Assembly (NCBI RefSeq): GCF_024721175.1
Contig: NZ_CP099399.1
Span: 744,001 to 808,000, forward strand
Length of the DNA stretch: 64,000 bases
Reading direction: 5' to 3'
DNA from: Rhizobium sp. Pop5
Lineage (GTDB): Bacteria > Pseudomonadota > Alphaproteobacteria > Rhizobiales > Rhizobiaceae
A program made the translations under genes and the position numbers. Below, one piece after another: positions 46,076-53,023 of the stretch (its first letter is position 1; each line of letters starts with the position of its first letter). The notes beneath the pieces were generated by a model that was given only the letters and a program-made list of their open reading frames with translations, had not been told where the DNA came from and ran no database searches.

Positions 46076-46882
46076 ATGAATTTTCTGCGCCGGGTCTTCC
46101 CGATTGCCGGGCTCGTGATTGCAGTTGCGTCGCTGAGCGGCTGCAACATCCTCATTCCCGATGTCGCCGCCGATCTGCCGGCCCGCTTCGTGCAGGAAAC
46201 CTCGCCGGTCTTCTATCAGCCGCCCGGCGTTGATCCGCGCCGGGTGCGGCCTATCCCTGACCAGCCGGTGCCGCAGACGCGCGAACTCTACCAGACTCAG
46301 TTCCATCAAACCTTTGGCCTGCCGGTCACCAATCCGGTGCACATGGCGATGTATGGTGAGCTGCGCGACGAGGATTTCACTCTGCCGGCAATCCCGGTCA
46401 GTCGTGTGCAGCCGCAATTCCTGCGTCAAGAGGTCGACTATCAGACGGCCGAGCGTCCCGGCACGGTGATCGTCGATACCAAGGCGCGTTTCCTCTATTT
46501 CGTCGAGGGCAACGGCAAGGCGATGCGCTACGGCGTCGGTCTCGGCCGCGACGGTTATGCCTGGTCCGGCCGTGGCATGATCCAGTGGAAGCAGAAATGG
46601 CCGCGCTGGACGCCGCCCGTCGAGATGGTTTCCCGCCAGCCGGAGGTTCGCCCCTTTGCCGCTGAGAACGGCGGCATGAATCCGGGGCTTCAGAACCCGC
46701 TCGGTGCGCGCGCCATGTATATCTTCAAGGACGGGCAGGATACGCTTTATCGCATCCATGGCACGCCCGACTGGCAGTCGATCGGCAAGGCCACCTCGTC
46801 GGGTTGTGTTCGCATGCTCAACCAGGATGTCATCGATCTCTACGACCGCGTTCCCGCCAAGGCTGAGATCGTTGTGATGTAG
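46076..46882 (+). CDS. L,D-transpeptidase lipoprotein (YkuD)
   Basis: A 268-aa enzyme forming 3-3 peptidoglycan cross-links or attaching proteins to peptidoglycan. M-N-F-L-R-R-V-F with lipobox L-S-G-C shows it is a lipoprotein, so it is likely outer-membrane anchored. The YkuD domain carries H-G-T-P-D-W and S-S-G-C-V-R-M, the catalytic histidine and cysteine. GAGGGTGG precedes the ATG at 46076. A close paralogue follows at 47061, 178 bp away. Confidence 0.9.
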   Translation: MNFLRRVFPIAGLVIAVASLSGCNILIPDVAADLPARFVQETSPVFYQPPGVDPRRVRPIPDQPVPQTRELYQTQFHQTFGLPVTNPVHMAMYGELRDEDFTLPAIPVSRVQPQFLRQEVDYQTAERPGTVIVDTKARFLYFVEGNGKAMRYGVGLGRDGYAWSGRGMIQWKQKWPRWTPPVEMVSRQPEVRPFAAENGGMNPGLQNPLGARAMYIFKDGQDTLYRIHGTPDWQSIGKATSSGCVRMLNQDVIDLYDRVPAKAEIVVM

Positions 46883-47060
46883 CGCTGCAACAGCGCTGCT
46901 CATATCGTCCGCTCGCGGCCGGACACGTCTGCGTGAAGCTATGGTTTATTTGGCGCAAGCCGATAGATTTTCAGGTGTCGTTATCGACATCGGACGAATC
47001 GTCGGTTTACCCGGCATTTCGTTCCGGCTTCCCGCATCGAAAGGAACTCAGTCCCGCGTC

Positions 47061-47795
47061 ATGAGCTTCGATAGACATCTTTCCCGCCGCAGCTTTCTTT
47101 CCCTTTCGGCGCTGACCGCAGCCTCCGCGCTCACCGGCTGCGCCTCCTCGGCCAACACGGTGACGTCGGGTGATTCGACGATCATCTACCGCTCGCCGAT
47201 GCGCCTGTTCCAGCCCATGGGAACATCGAGCGTGCCCAGCGACGCCGAGCTTGCCGTCATCTATGGTCCCGTCGAGGATGGCGGCTTCCTCATTCCTGCC
47301 GTTCCCTATGACCAGATCGATCCACGCTATTATCGCCAGCGCGTCGTCGATCCCACCGGCCAGCCTCCCGGCACCATCGTCGTCGATACGCCGTCGCGCT
47401 TTCTCTATCTCGTTGAGAATGGGGGCATGGCGATGCGTTACGGCGTCGGTATCGGCCGCGAGGGCTTCGCCTGGCAGGGATCAGGCGTCATACAGTGGCG
47501 TCAGAAATGGCCGCGCTGGAAGCCGCCGAACGAGATGGTCGCCCGCCAGCCGGAACTCGTCAAATATTCGATCGACAACGGTGGCATGGAGCCGGGCCTG
47601 AAGAACCCGCTCGGCGCCCGCGCGCTCTACATCTTCTCCAATGGAGAGGACACGCTCTACCGTCTGCACGGCAATCCCGACTGGCGCTCGATCGGCAAGG
47701 CCGTCTCATCGGGCTGCGTCAGGCTGCTGAACCAGGATATCATCGATCTCTACGATCGCGTTCCCACAAAGGCGCCGATAGTCGTCTGGCAGTAA
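47061..47795 (+). CDS. L,D-transpeptidase, Tat-lipoprotein paralogue
   Basis: A 244-aa second YkuD transpeptidase. The N-terminus has S-R-R-S-F-L-S-L-S (twin arginine) and then lipobox L-T-G-C, so it appears to be a Tat-exported lipoprotein. Catalytic H-G-N-P-D-W and S-S-G-C-V-R-L are intact. The domain is highly similar to that of the preceding gene, indicating tandem duplication, whereas the signal peptides differ, suggesting different export routes. A hairpin follows at 47804. Confidence 0.9.
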   Translation: MSFDRHLSRRSFLSLSALTAASALTGCASSANTVTSGDSTIIYRSPMRLFQPMGTSSVPSDAELAVIYGPVEDGGFLIPAVPYDQIDPRYYRQRVVDPTGQPPGTIVVDTPSRFLYLVENGGMAMRYGVGIGREGFAWQGSGVIQWRQKWPRWKPPNEMVARQPELVKYSIDNGGMEPGLKNPLGARALYIFSNGEDTLYRLHGNPDWRSIGKAVSSGCVRLLNQDIIDLYDRVPTKAPIVVWQ

Positions 47796-47803
47796 CAGTC
47801 GCC

Positions 47804-47828
47804 GAGGCGGCCATCAGCCGGCCGCCTC
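47804..47828. terminator. 9-bp hairpin after the second transpeptidase
   Basis: GAGGCGGCC pairs with GGCCGCCTC around a 7-nt loop. No T run follows, so this is probably a mRNA end structure. Confidence 0.55.
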
Positions 47829-47842
47829 ACATCGATCTCCGG

Positions 47843-47880
47843 CAAGCCCCGCCTTGCCAGGCAAGCCCTGCCTTGCCAGG
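47843..47880. repeat. 19-bp tandem repeat, two units
   Basis: CAAGCCCCGCCTTGCCAGG at 47843-47861 is followed directly by CAAGCCCTGCCTTGCCAGG at 47862-47880. Each unit carries a TTGCC...GGCAA palindrome when read into the next. Confidence 0.7.
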
Positions 47881-48112
47881 CAAAGCGCCGCTTTATCCCT
47901 GCGCAAAATTGTTTCGCGTTTCCGTGCCTGGAAAAGTTTTATTTTCAAAATACCATTGCTAAATTCGATAAACATCCTACATGGTGCGTATCGAATATTG
48001 CTTGTGGCCTTTGTCCATGCGCTGAAGCGCTTCGTCAGATCTCCTCTCAGCATCGATATTGCCCGCGGATATCCCTTCCCGGGTGTCCTTAAACGATTGA
48101 AAGGAAATCGTT

Positions 48113-48322
48113 ATGAATTCAGGCGTCGTAAAGTGGTTCAATGGCACCAAGGGTTTTGGCTTCATTCAGCCCGATGATGGTTCCACGGACGTTTTTGTCC
48201 ATATTTCGGCGGTTGAACGCGCCGGCATGCGCGATCTCGCTGAAGGTCAGAAGATTCGCTACGATATCGTGCGCGACAAGAGGTCCGGCAAGAATTCGGC
48301 CGACAATCTTCAGGCCGCATGA
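48113..48322 (+). CDS. Cold-shock family RNA chaperone
   Basis: A 69-aa Csp of the CspA family that melts mRNA secondary structure. [10 protein letters not shown] and the RNA-binding motifs K-G-F-G-F-I (RNP1) and V-F-V-H-I (RNP2) are intact. GAAAGGAAATC is a good ribosome-binding site. A strong terminator is at 48427. Which cold-shock paralogue it is cannot be told. Confidence 0.93.
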   Translation: MNSGVVKWFNGTKGFGFIQPDDGSTDVFVHISAVERAGMRDLAEGQKIRYDIVRDKRSGKNSADNLQAA

Positions 48323-48349
48323 TTTGTCATTCGCCCGCGCTGACCACCT

Positions 48350-48423
48350 ATTGGCGGCGAGCTGACCACGGATGTACTGGCAGCGAGCTGATCATGGATA
48401 CTGGCAGCGGGCTGAGTGACGGG
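48350..48423. repeat. Three imperfect ~25-bp tandem repeats
   Basis: Units start at about 48350 (TTGGCGGCGAGCTGACC...), 48376 (ACTGGCAGCGAGCTGATC...) and 48400 (ACTGGCAGCGGGCTGAG...). They share GGC(G/A)GCG(A/G)GCTGA. They lie between cspA and its terminator. They could be a remnant of an insertion-sequence end, but no transposase is present. Confidence 0.6.
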
Positions 48424-48426
48424 AAG

Positions 48427-48452
48427 AGGTCGGGTTTCAGCCCGGCCTTTTT
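48427..48452 (+). terminator. Rho-independent terminator
   Basis: AGGTCGGG pairs with CCCGGCCT (one G-T pair) around a 6-nt loop and is followed by five Ts. Terminates the cold-shock transcript. Confidence 0.85.
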
Positions 48453-48592
48453 GTTTTCGTAGCCTGGCTTTTCTTGATTGACCAGCGGCCGGAGAAACGA
48501 AGGGCGCTGAGCAGAGATGACGCTTGGCTGAAGTTTTCGATCATCGGGATTGGGAAGTAATTTCGCCTAATTGTTGAGGGAAGGATATCGTT

Positions 48593-48829
48593 TTGCAGGT
48601 ACTCGTCAGGGATAATAACGTCGATCAGGCGCTGCGCGTGCTCAAGAAAAAGATGCAGCGGGAAGGCCTGTTCCGGGAAATGAAAGCGCGTAGCGCCTTT
48701 GAAAAGCCGTCGGAAAAGCGTGCCCGTGAAAAGGCCGAGGCTATTCGCCGCCAACGCAAGCTCGCCCGCAAGAAGCTGCAGCGCGAAGGTCTGCTGCCGG
48801 CGCCGAAGAAGGTTCTGCGGGCCCGCTAA
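48593..48829 (+). CDS. rpsU: 30S ribosomal protein S21
   Basis: A 78-aa basic protein of the small ribosomal subunit. It begins [14 protein letters not shown] and ends in an Arg/Lys-rich tail, as in alphaproteobacterial S21. The start codon is TTG at 48593, with GAAGGA upstream. Alphaproteobacteria often have more than one S21 copy; this one sits with no other ribosomal gene. Confidence 0.92.
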   Translation: MQVLVRDNNVDQALRVLKKKMQREGLFREMKARSAFEKPSEKRAREKAEAIRRQRKLARKKLQREGLLPAPKKVLRAR

Positions 48830-48920
48830 CCCCGCCGTGGAATCGTGGCGTCAACCATGGCGCCAAGGTTCCAGCGGTGGAATTACGGCTTGAGAACGCC
48901 ATCACCTCAGAGAGGGGCAC

Positions 48921-49154
48921 ATGACCGCCACCAAGGGAGAATTCTTCAACCCGGCCAAGCTTTCGCCTCGCGACAAGGCGGAGGCCACCGATCACACGGC
49001 GCGCGCCATCATCGAGGCTGAGGCCTCGGCGCGCGATAAGAAGACGGAGAAGCTGAGAGCCCTGCGCCTGCAGCAGGCGGCCGAGGCCGGACCCGAAGCA
49101 GCGCCTGCAAAGAAGCGCCGATCGCCGGCCAAGTCCCCGGCGCCTCAGCGCTGA
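48921..49154 (+). CDS. Small basic hypothetical protein
   Basis: A 77-aa charged protein with predicted helix in the centre and an Ala/Lys/Pro-rich basic tail (A-K-K-R-R-S-P-A-K-S-P), suggesting a nucleic-acid-binding accessory protein. AGAGAGGGGCAC precedes the ATG. Its N-terminal part (F-N-P-A-K-L-S-P-R-D-K-A) is seen in small rhizobial proteins of unknown function. It lies downstream of rpsU. Confidence 0.6.
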   Translation: MTATKGEFFNPAKLSPRDKAEATDHTARAIIEAEASARDKKTEKLRALRLQQAAEAGPEAAPAKKRRSPAKSPAPQR

Positions 49155-49184
49155 TCTCGAGGCGCGCCGAGTGGAGGGATGGGC

Positions 49185-49664
49185 TCAACCGCCCGCCATG
49201 ACCGCCCGCCCGAGATTGCCCCGCAGTCGATGCAGCATATCGCGCATTTCGGCCATTTCCTCGAGCGTGCAACCTACGGCGTCGCCAATCGCCGTCATGA
49301 TCGTGTCGATTTCCCCCTTCATCGCCTGACCTTTCGGTGTCAGCGATACGATCACCTGCCGTTCGTCGCGCAGGTCGCGCAGGCGTTTGATGAGCCCGCT
49401 CTGTTCCAGCCGCTTCAAGAGCGGCGACAGCGTGCCGGAATCAAGATCCAACTGTTCGCCGATCGTTTTCACCGGCAACTCGCTGCGTTCCCACAGCACC
49501 AGCATCACCAGATATTGCGGATAGGTAAGGCCGACCCTTTCCAGGATTGGCTTGTAGGCGCGGGTGAAGGCATGCGCCGTCGCATAGACCGCAAAGCACA
49601 GCTGCTTTTCCAGCCGCTTTTCTTCCTGCGGTATCTCCATCGTCTTTGTCGTCTGCGCTTTCAT
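49185..49664 (-). CDS. ohrR: Organic-hydroperoxide sensor repressor OhrR
   Basis: A 159-aa MarR-family repressor. C23 in Q-L-C-F-A-V-Y is the reactive cysteine of OhrR, and Y27 also fits the sensing site. HTH and wing: D-S-G-T-L-S-P-L-L-K-R-L and the R-D-E-R motif. I chose the ATG at 49664 (MKAQTTKT) with AGGG upstream; upstream in-frame ATGs at 49670 and 49673 are alternatives. Divergent from ohr with an OhrR-type operator between. Confidence 0.93.
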   Translation of the reverse strand: MKAQTTKTMEIPQEEKRLEKQLCFAVYATAHAFTRAYKPILERVGLTYPQYLVMLVLWERSELPVKTIGEQLDLDSGTLSPLLKRLEQSGLIKRLRDLRDERQVIVSLTPKGQAMKGEIDTIMTAIGDAVGCTLEEMAEMRDMLHRLRGNLGRAVMAGG

Positions 49665-49734
49665 ATCCATCATCCCTGAGGTGCCGATTGTCCTCTTTTC
49701 GAACTCCAAATGCAATTTGCAAAATTCACTTGCG

Positions 49735-49749
49735 TACAATTTAATTGTG
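49735..49749. promoter_or_regulatory. OhrR operator
   Basis: TACAATTTAATTGTG contains a perfect ACAATT-t-AATTGT palindrome, the usual OhrR box, 50 bp upstream of ohr and 71 bp upstream of the ohrR ATG. Confidence 0.85.
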
Positions 49750-49798
49750 CGATACTAAAAATCCAACCCGATCGAAGGGTCAATCAAAGGAGATTGTC

Positions 49799-50221
49799 AT
49801 GCCTATTCTCTATACGACCAAAGCCTCTGCCACCGGCGGCCGCGCAGGCCGCGCCGTCTCCGAAAACGGCGTTCTGGACGTGACGCTCACCGTTCCGAAA
49901 GAACTCGGCGGCGATGGTGCAACCGGCACCAATCCCGAACAGCTGTTCGCTGCCGGCTATTCCGCCTGCTTCCTCGGTGCTTTGAAATTTGTCGCGGGTC
50001 AGCAGAAGGTCAAGATTCCCGAAGACACGACGGTTTCTGCCAAGGTCGGAATCGGCCCGCGCGAAGATGGTGGCGGCTTCGGCATCGAAGTGGCACTGAC
50101 GGTCAACATTCCGGGTCTGGATCGCGAAACGGCCGAAAAGCTCGCAGCCGCAGCCCACATCGTCTGCCCCTACAGCCACGCCATGCGCACCTCCACCGAA
50201 GTTCCGGTCACGGTCGCCTGA
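49799..50221 (+). CDS. ohr: Organic hydroperoxide resistance peroxidase Ohr
   Basis: A 140-aa thiol peroxidase reducing lipid and organic hydroperoxides. C57 (in Y-S-A-C-F) and C123 (in I-V-C-P-Y) are the reactive and resolving cysteines. M-P-I-L-Y-T-T-K-A-S-A-T-G-G-R is the standard Ohr start. The ATG at 49799 is preceded by AAAGGAGA. It is controlled by the divergent ohrR. Confidence 0.95.
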   Translation: MPILYTTKASATGGRAGRAVSENGVLDVTLTVPKELGGDGATGTNPEQLFAAGYSACFLGALKFVAGQQKVKIPEDTTVSAKVGIGPREDGGGFGIEVALTVNIPGLDRETAEKLAAAAHIVCPYSHAMRTSTEVPVTVA

Positions 50222-50262
50222 TCAGTTTCGAAACGCGGCGGCGCTATCGGCCGCTGCGATCT

Positions 50263-50787
50263 TCATGGGGTGGAGGCTGTTTCTCCGCCGTCACGGGACC
50301 GGCGCGCCGAACGCGCCGGTTTCGCCGCCTCGGTCGTCATCGATGACACCGCTTGTAGATCCTGTCGCAGCCGCGCGGGGCCGCCGTCGGGCAATTTGCC
50401 GTCGACCGCCGCATGCGTGCTTTCCCAGATCGGCAGCGCTCTCACCAGCACCGCCTTGCCTTCGGCGGTGAGGCTCAGCAGTCGGCCGCGCCTGTCCTTC
50501 GGATTCTCGGTTACAGCTATCCAGCCTCTGCGCTGTAGCGGCTTCAGAGCGGCCGTGAGGGTCGTCTGATCCATGGCGAGCAGGGCCGCGACGGGGCCCA
50601 TCGGCGGCGGTTCCGGCCGGTTCAGCGACATCATCAGGGAAAACTGCCCGTTGGTCAGTCCGACCGGCCTCAGCGCATCGTCGAACAGCCGGCCAAGCGC
50701 GCGGGCCGCCCGCTGCACATGCAGGCAGAGGCAGGTGTCGCGCGCCATCAGCGTTGTAGAAAGAGGAATCTCAACCGAGTTTGACAT
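50263..50787 (-). CDS. MarR-family transcriptional regulator
   Basis: A 174-aa MarR protein. HTH at about residues 48-85 (F-S-L-M-M-S-L, T-T-L-T-A-A-L-K-P-L-Q-R-R-G-W) with the wing P-K-D-R-R-G-R. Cysteines C19 and C21 in D-T-C-L-C-L may act as redox sensors. It is divergent from the DUF899-DUF1579-VOC gene run and a 12-bp palindrome lies between, so it probably represses that run. The C-terminal tail after residue 150 is Arg/Ser-rich and likely disordered. Confidence 0.85.
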   Translation of the reverse strand: MSNSVEIPLSTTLMARDTCLCLHVQRAARALGRLFDDALRPVGLTNGQFSLMMSLNRPEPPPMGPVAALLAMDQTTLTAALKPLQRRGWIAVTENPKDRRGRLLSLTAEGKAVLVRALPIWESTHAAVDGKLPDGGPARLRQDLQAVSSMTTEAAKPARSARRSRDGGETASTP

Positions 50788-50798
50788 GCTCCATTTCT

Positions 50799-50810
50799 AT
50801 TGATATCAAT
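50799..50810. promoter_or_regulatory. MarR palindromic operator
   Basis: ATTGATATCAAT is a perfect 12-bp palindrome 12 bp upstream of the MarR start and 66 bp before the DUF899 gene. Confidence 0.65.
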
Positions 50811-50875
50811 GTATTTAGTCAAGGAGAAGGAGAGATGCCGGCTTCACCGGCACGCGCCGGAGGAGGGCGCAGCTC

Positions 50876-51604
50876 ATGCAGAATGAGGTTGTTTCCCGTG
50901 AGGAATGGCTTAAGGCCCGCCGCATCCTATTGGCGAGGGAAAAGGAGGCGACGAGACTGCGCGACAGCGTCAATGCCGACCGGCTGGCGCTGCCCTGGGT
51001 GAAGGTCGAGAAGGACTACGTATTCGAAACGCCCGAGGGAACGAAGTCTCTCGCCGATCTTTTCGATGGCCGCAGCCAGTTGCTGATCTATCACTTCATG
51101 CTCGGTCCCAATTGGGATGCCGGCTGCACCGGATGCTCCTTCCTGTCGGATCATGTCGATGGCGCCCTTCCACATCTGAACCACCACGACGTTACCTGGG
51201 TCGCCGTTTCGCGCGCGCCGCTCGACAAGATCGCCGCCTACAAAGAGCGCATGGGGTGGAAATTTCCATGGGTCTCTTCCTTCGGGAGCGGCTTCAATTT
51301 CGATTACCATGTTTCTTTCAGCCCGGAGGACCTTGCCAAAGACAAGGTCTTTTACAATTTCACTCCCATGGAGCCGGCAAACGCTCATGACGAACTGCCG
51401 GGCCTGAGCGCCTTCTATCGCAATGAGAAGGGCGAGGTCTTCCATACCTATTCGAGTTATGCCCGCGGGCCGGAAGAACTGATCGGCACGCTGATGATCC
51501 TGGACCGCGCCCCGAAGGGCCGCAACGAGGACAGCACGATGAATTTCGTGCGCCGCCATGACGAATATGAGGAGGCCCCGAAGGCGCCATCCTGCTGTCA
51601 CTGA
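50876..51604 (+). CDS. DUF899 thioredoxin-like protein
   Basis: A 242-aa protein of the DUF899 family, distantly thioredoxin-like. D-A-G-C-T-G-C-S-F near residues 81-89 is a C-x2-C redox motif and W-V-A-V-S-R-A-P-L-D-K-I marks the family. It begins a same-strand run with the DUF1579 gene (60-bp gap) and the VOC gene (52-bp gap), divergent from the MarR gene. DUF899 proteins often sit with such regulators and may respond to oxidative or electrophilic compounds; this is inference. Confidence 0.8.
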   Translation: MQNEVVSREEWLKARRILLAREKEATRLRDSVNADRLALPWVKVEKDYVFETPEGTKSLADLFDGRSQLLIYHFMLGPNWDAGCTGCSFLSDHVDGALPHLNHHDVTWVAVSRAPLDKIAAYKERMGWKFPWVSSFGSGFNFDYHVSFSPEDLAKDKVFYNFTPMEPANAHDELPGLSAFYRNEKGEVFHTYSSYARGPEELIGTLMILDRAPKGRNEDSTMNFVRRHDEYEEAPKAPSCCH

Positions 51605-51664
51605 GATGAGGCCGTTCCAGCAGGAAATGCTCTACGCCGCCATCGCTCAACGGAGGAGAGGACG

Positions 51665-52129
51665 ATGAAGACCGCCCAAGTGCTGAAGGAGCATTTTTTC
51701 CTGGAAAGACTGGTGGGAACATGGACCGTCACCGCGCCCGACATGACGGGCGACGAGGATTGGACGGAGACGGTTCGCTCGCTGCATGGCATCTGGTTCG
51801 TCGCCGAAGGTGTCGGCCGCATGCCTGGCGGCGAGGAAGCCACCACCATCCTGACGCTCGGCTACAACGCCTCGAAAGGCAAGTACGTCGGCAGCTGGAT
51901 CGGCAGCATGATGGACTATTTGTGGGTCTATGAAGGCGAGGTCGATGCATCGGGCAACATGCTGGATCTCTACACGACCGGTCCTGACGTCAATGGCGAA
52001 GGAATTGCCGACTACCGCGAGCGGATCACCTTCATCGACGCCGATCACCGCACGTTCACCTCCAGCGCCAAACAGCCTGATGGTTCATGGAAGCAGTTCA
52101 TGGAAGCGCGTTACACTCGCAAGGTCTGA
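51665..52129 (+). CDS. DUF1579 family protein
   Basis: A 154-aa calycin-like beta-barrel protein. F-L-E-R-L-V-G-T-W-T-V near residue 13-23 and W-F-V-A-E-G near 44-49 are the family signatures; no signal peptide, so cytosolic. A ribosome-binding site lies just before the ATG at 51665 (GGAGAGGAC). Function unknown; possibly ligand binding. Second gene of the DUF899-DUF1579-VOC run. Confidence 0.75.
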   Translation: MKTAQVLKEHFFLERLVGTWTVTAPDMTGDEDWTETVRSLHGIWFVAEGVGRMPGGEEATTILTLGYNASKGKYVGSWIGSMMDYLWVYEGEVDASGNMLDLYTTGPDVNGEGIADYRERITFIDADHRTFTSSAKQPDGSWKQFMEARYTRKV

Positions 52130-52181
52130 CAATCGTGGCGACCCGGACATCGGAAAACGGGCGCGAAAAAAGGAGAGTTTG

Positions 52182-52961
52182 ATGTCTGAGACGCATGGAA
52201 AATTCATTTGGTGCGAACTGATGACCCCCGACACAGCTGCCGCCGCGAAATTCTACAGCTCGGTCGTCGGCTGGACGACTTCCGACATGACGGTGGAAGG
52301 CATGCCCACCTATACGATCTTCGAGGCGAACGGCATCGGCGTCGCCGGCCTGATGGAATTCCCGGGCGAACTCGAAGGGAAGGGCATCCCGCCGAACTGG
52401 ACGGGGTATGTCGACGTTGATGATGTTGACCAGTCGGCAAAGGACTTTGCCGCCAACGGCGGTTCGATTCGCCGTCCGCCGGAAGACATTCCGACCATCG
52501 GCCGCTTTGCCGTCGTCGCCGATCCGCATGGCGCCGTGCTCTGCATCATGACGCCGGCGCCGATGGACAAGACCTGGCCGGAACTGGCCCCCGACGCGCC
52601 CGGCAACATCGGCTGGCACGAACTCTACGCCGGCAATGGCGAGGAGGCGCTGGCTTTCTATACCAAGCTGTTCGGCTGGAAACGGGACAGCGATTTCGAC
52701 ATGGGTCCGATGGGCGTCTACTATCTCTTCTCGCACGGCGGGAGGCAAATCGGCGGCATGATGACCAAACCGGCGGACGTGCCGATGACTTTCTGGTGCT
52801 ATTACTTCAACGTACCGGCCATCGATGCGGCGATAGAGCGCGTCACATCAGGCGGCGGCAAGGTCGTCAATGGCCCGATGGAGGTCCCCGGCGGCAGCTG
52901 GATCATCCAGGCCACCGACCCGCAGGGCGCCTTCTTCTGCCTGGTGGCGCCGAAGCGGTAA
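52182..52961 (+). CDS. VOC (glyoxalase/dioxygenase) superfamily protein, two domains
   Basis: A 259-aa protein with two vicinal-oxygen-chelate domains (residues about 8-125 and 140-258). Each opens with an F/W-x-E-L motif: F-I-W-C-E-L-M-T-P-D and I-G-W-H-E-L-Y-A-G-N, and each has F-Y-x-x-V/L-F-G-W. It resembles the hydroxylase-like VOC proteins (AAs such as bleomycin-resistance relatives). The AAAAAAGGAGAG stretch at 52166-52177 supports the ATG at 52182. Third gene of the MarR-controlled run; it may act on an electrophilic substrate. Confidence 0.85.
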   Translation: MSETHGKFIWCELMTPDTAAAAKFYSSVVGWTTSDMTVEGMPTYTIFEANGIGVAGLMEFPGELEGKGIPPNWTGYVDVDDVDQSAKDFAANGGSIRRPPEDIPTIGRFAVVADPHGAVLCIMTPAPMDKTWPELAPDAPGNIGWHELYAGNGEEALAFYTKLFGWKRDSDFDMGPMGVYYLFSHGGRQIGGMMTKPADVPMTFWCYYFNVPAIDAAIERVTSGGGKVVNGPMEVPGGSWIIQATDPQGAFFCLVAPKR

Positions 52962-53023
52962 GGGGTTTGAGCATATTGTTGGCGGGGCTACACGGCACTC
53001 CGCCAACACAGTCACCCCATCCA

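Larger units (their letters stand above)
47796..48112. other. Intergenic region upstream of the cold-shock gene
   Basis: It contains a 9-bp hairpin (GAGGCGGCC pairing with GGCCGCCTC, 47804-47828), a two-unit 19-bp tandem repeat (47843-47880) and a long AT-rich 5' region leading to cspA, as expected of a long cold-shock mRNA leader. I cannot define its fold. Confidence 0.55.

Noticed and set aside
47804..47828. A strong Rho-independent terminator after the second transpeptidase.
   Set aside because: The hairpin lacks a T run; it is listed as a hairpin only with modest confidence.
48350..48423. A CRISPR array.
   Set aside because: The three repeats are imperfect, adjacent without unique spacers, and no cas gene is in the window.
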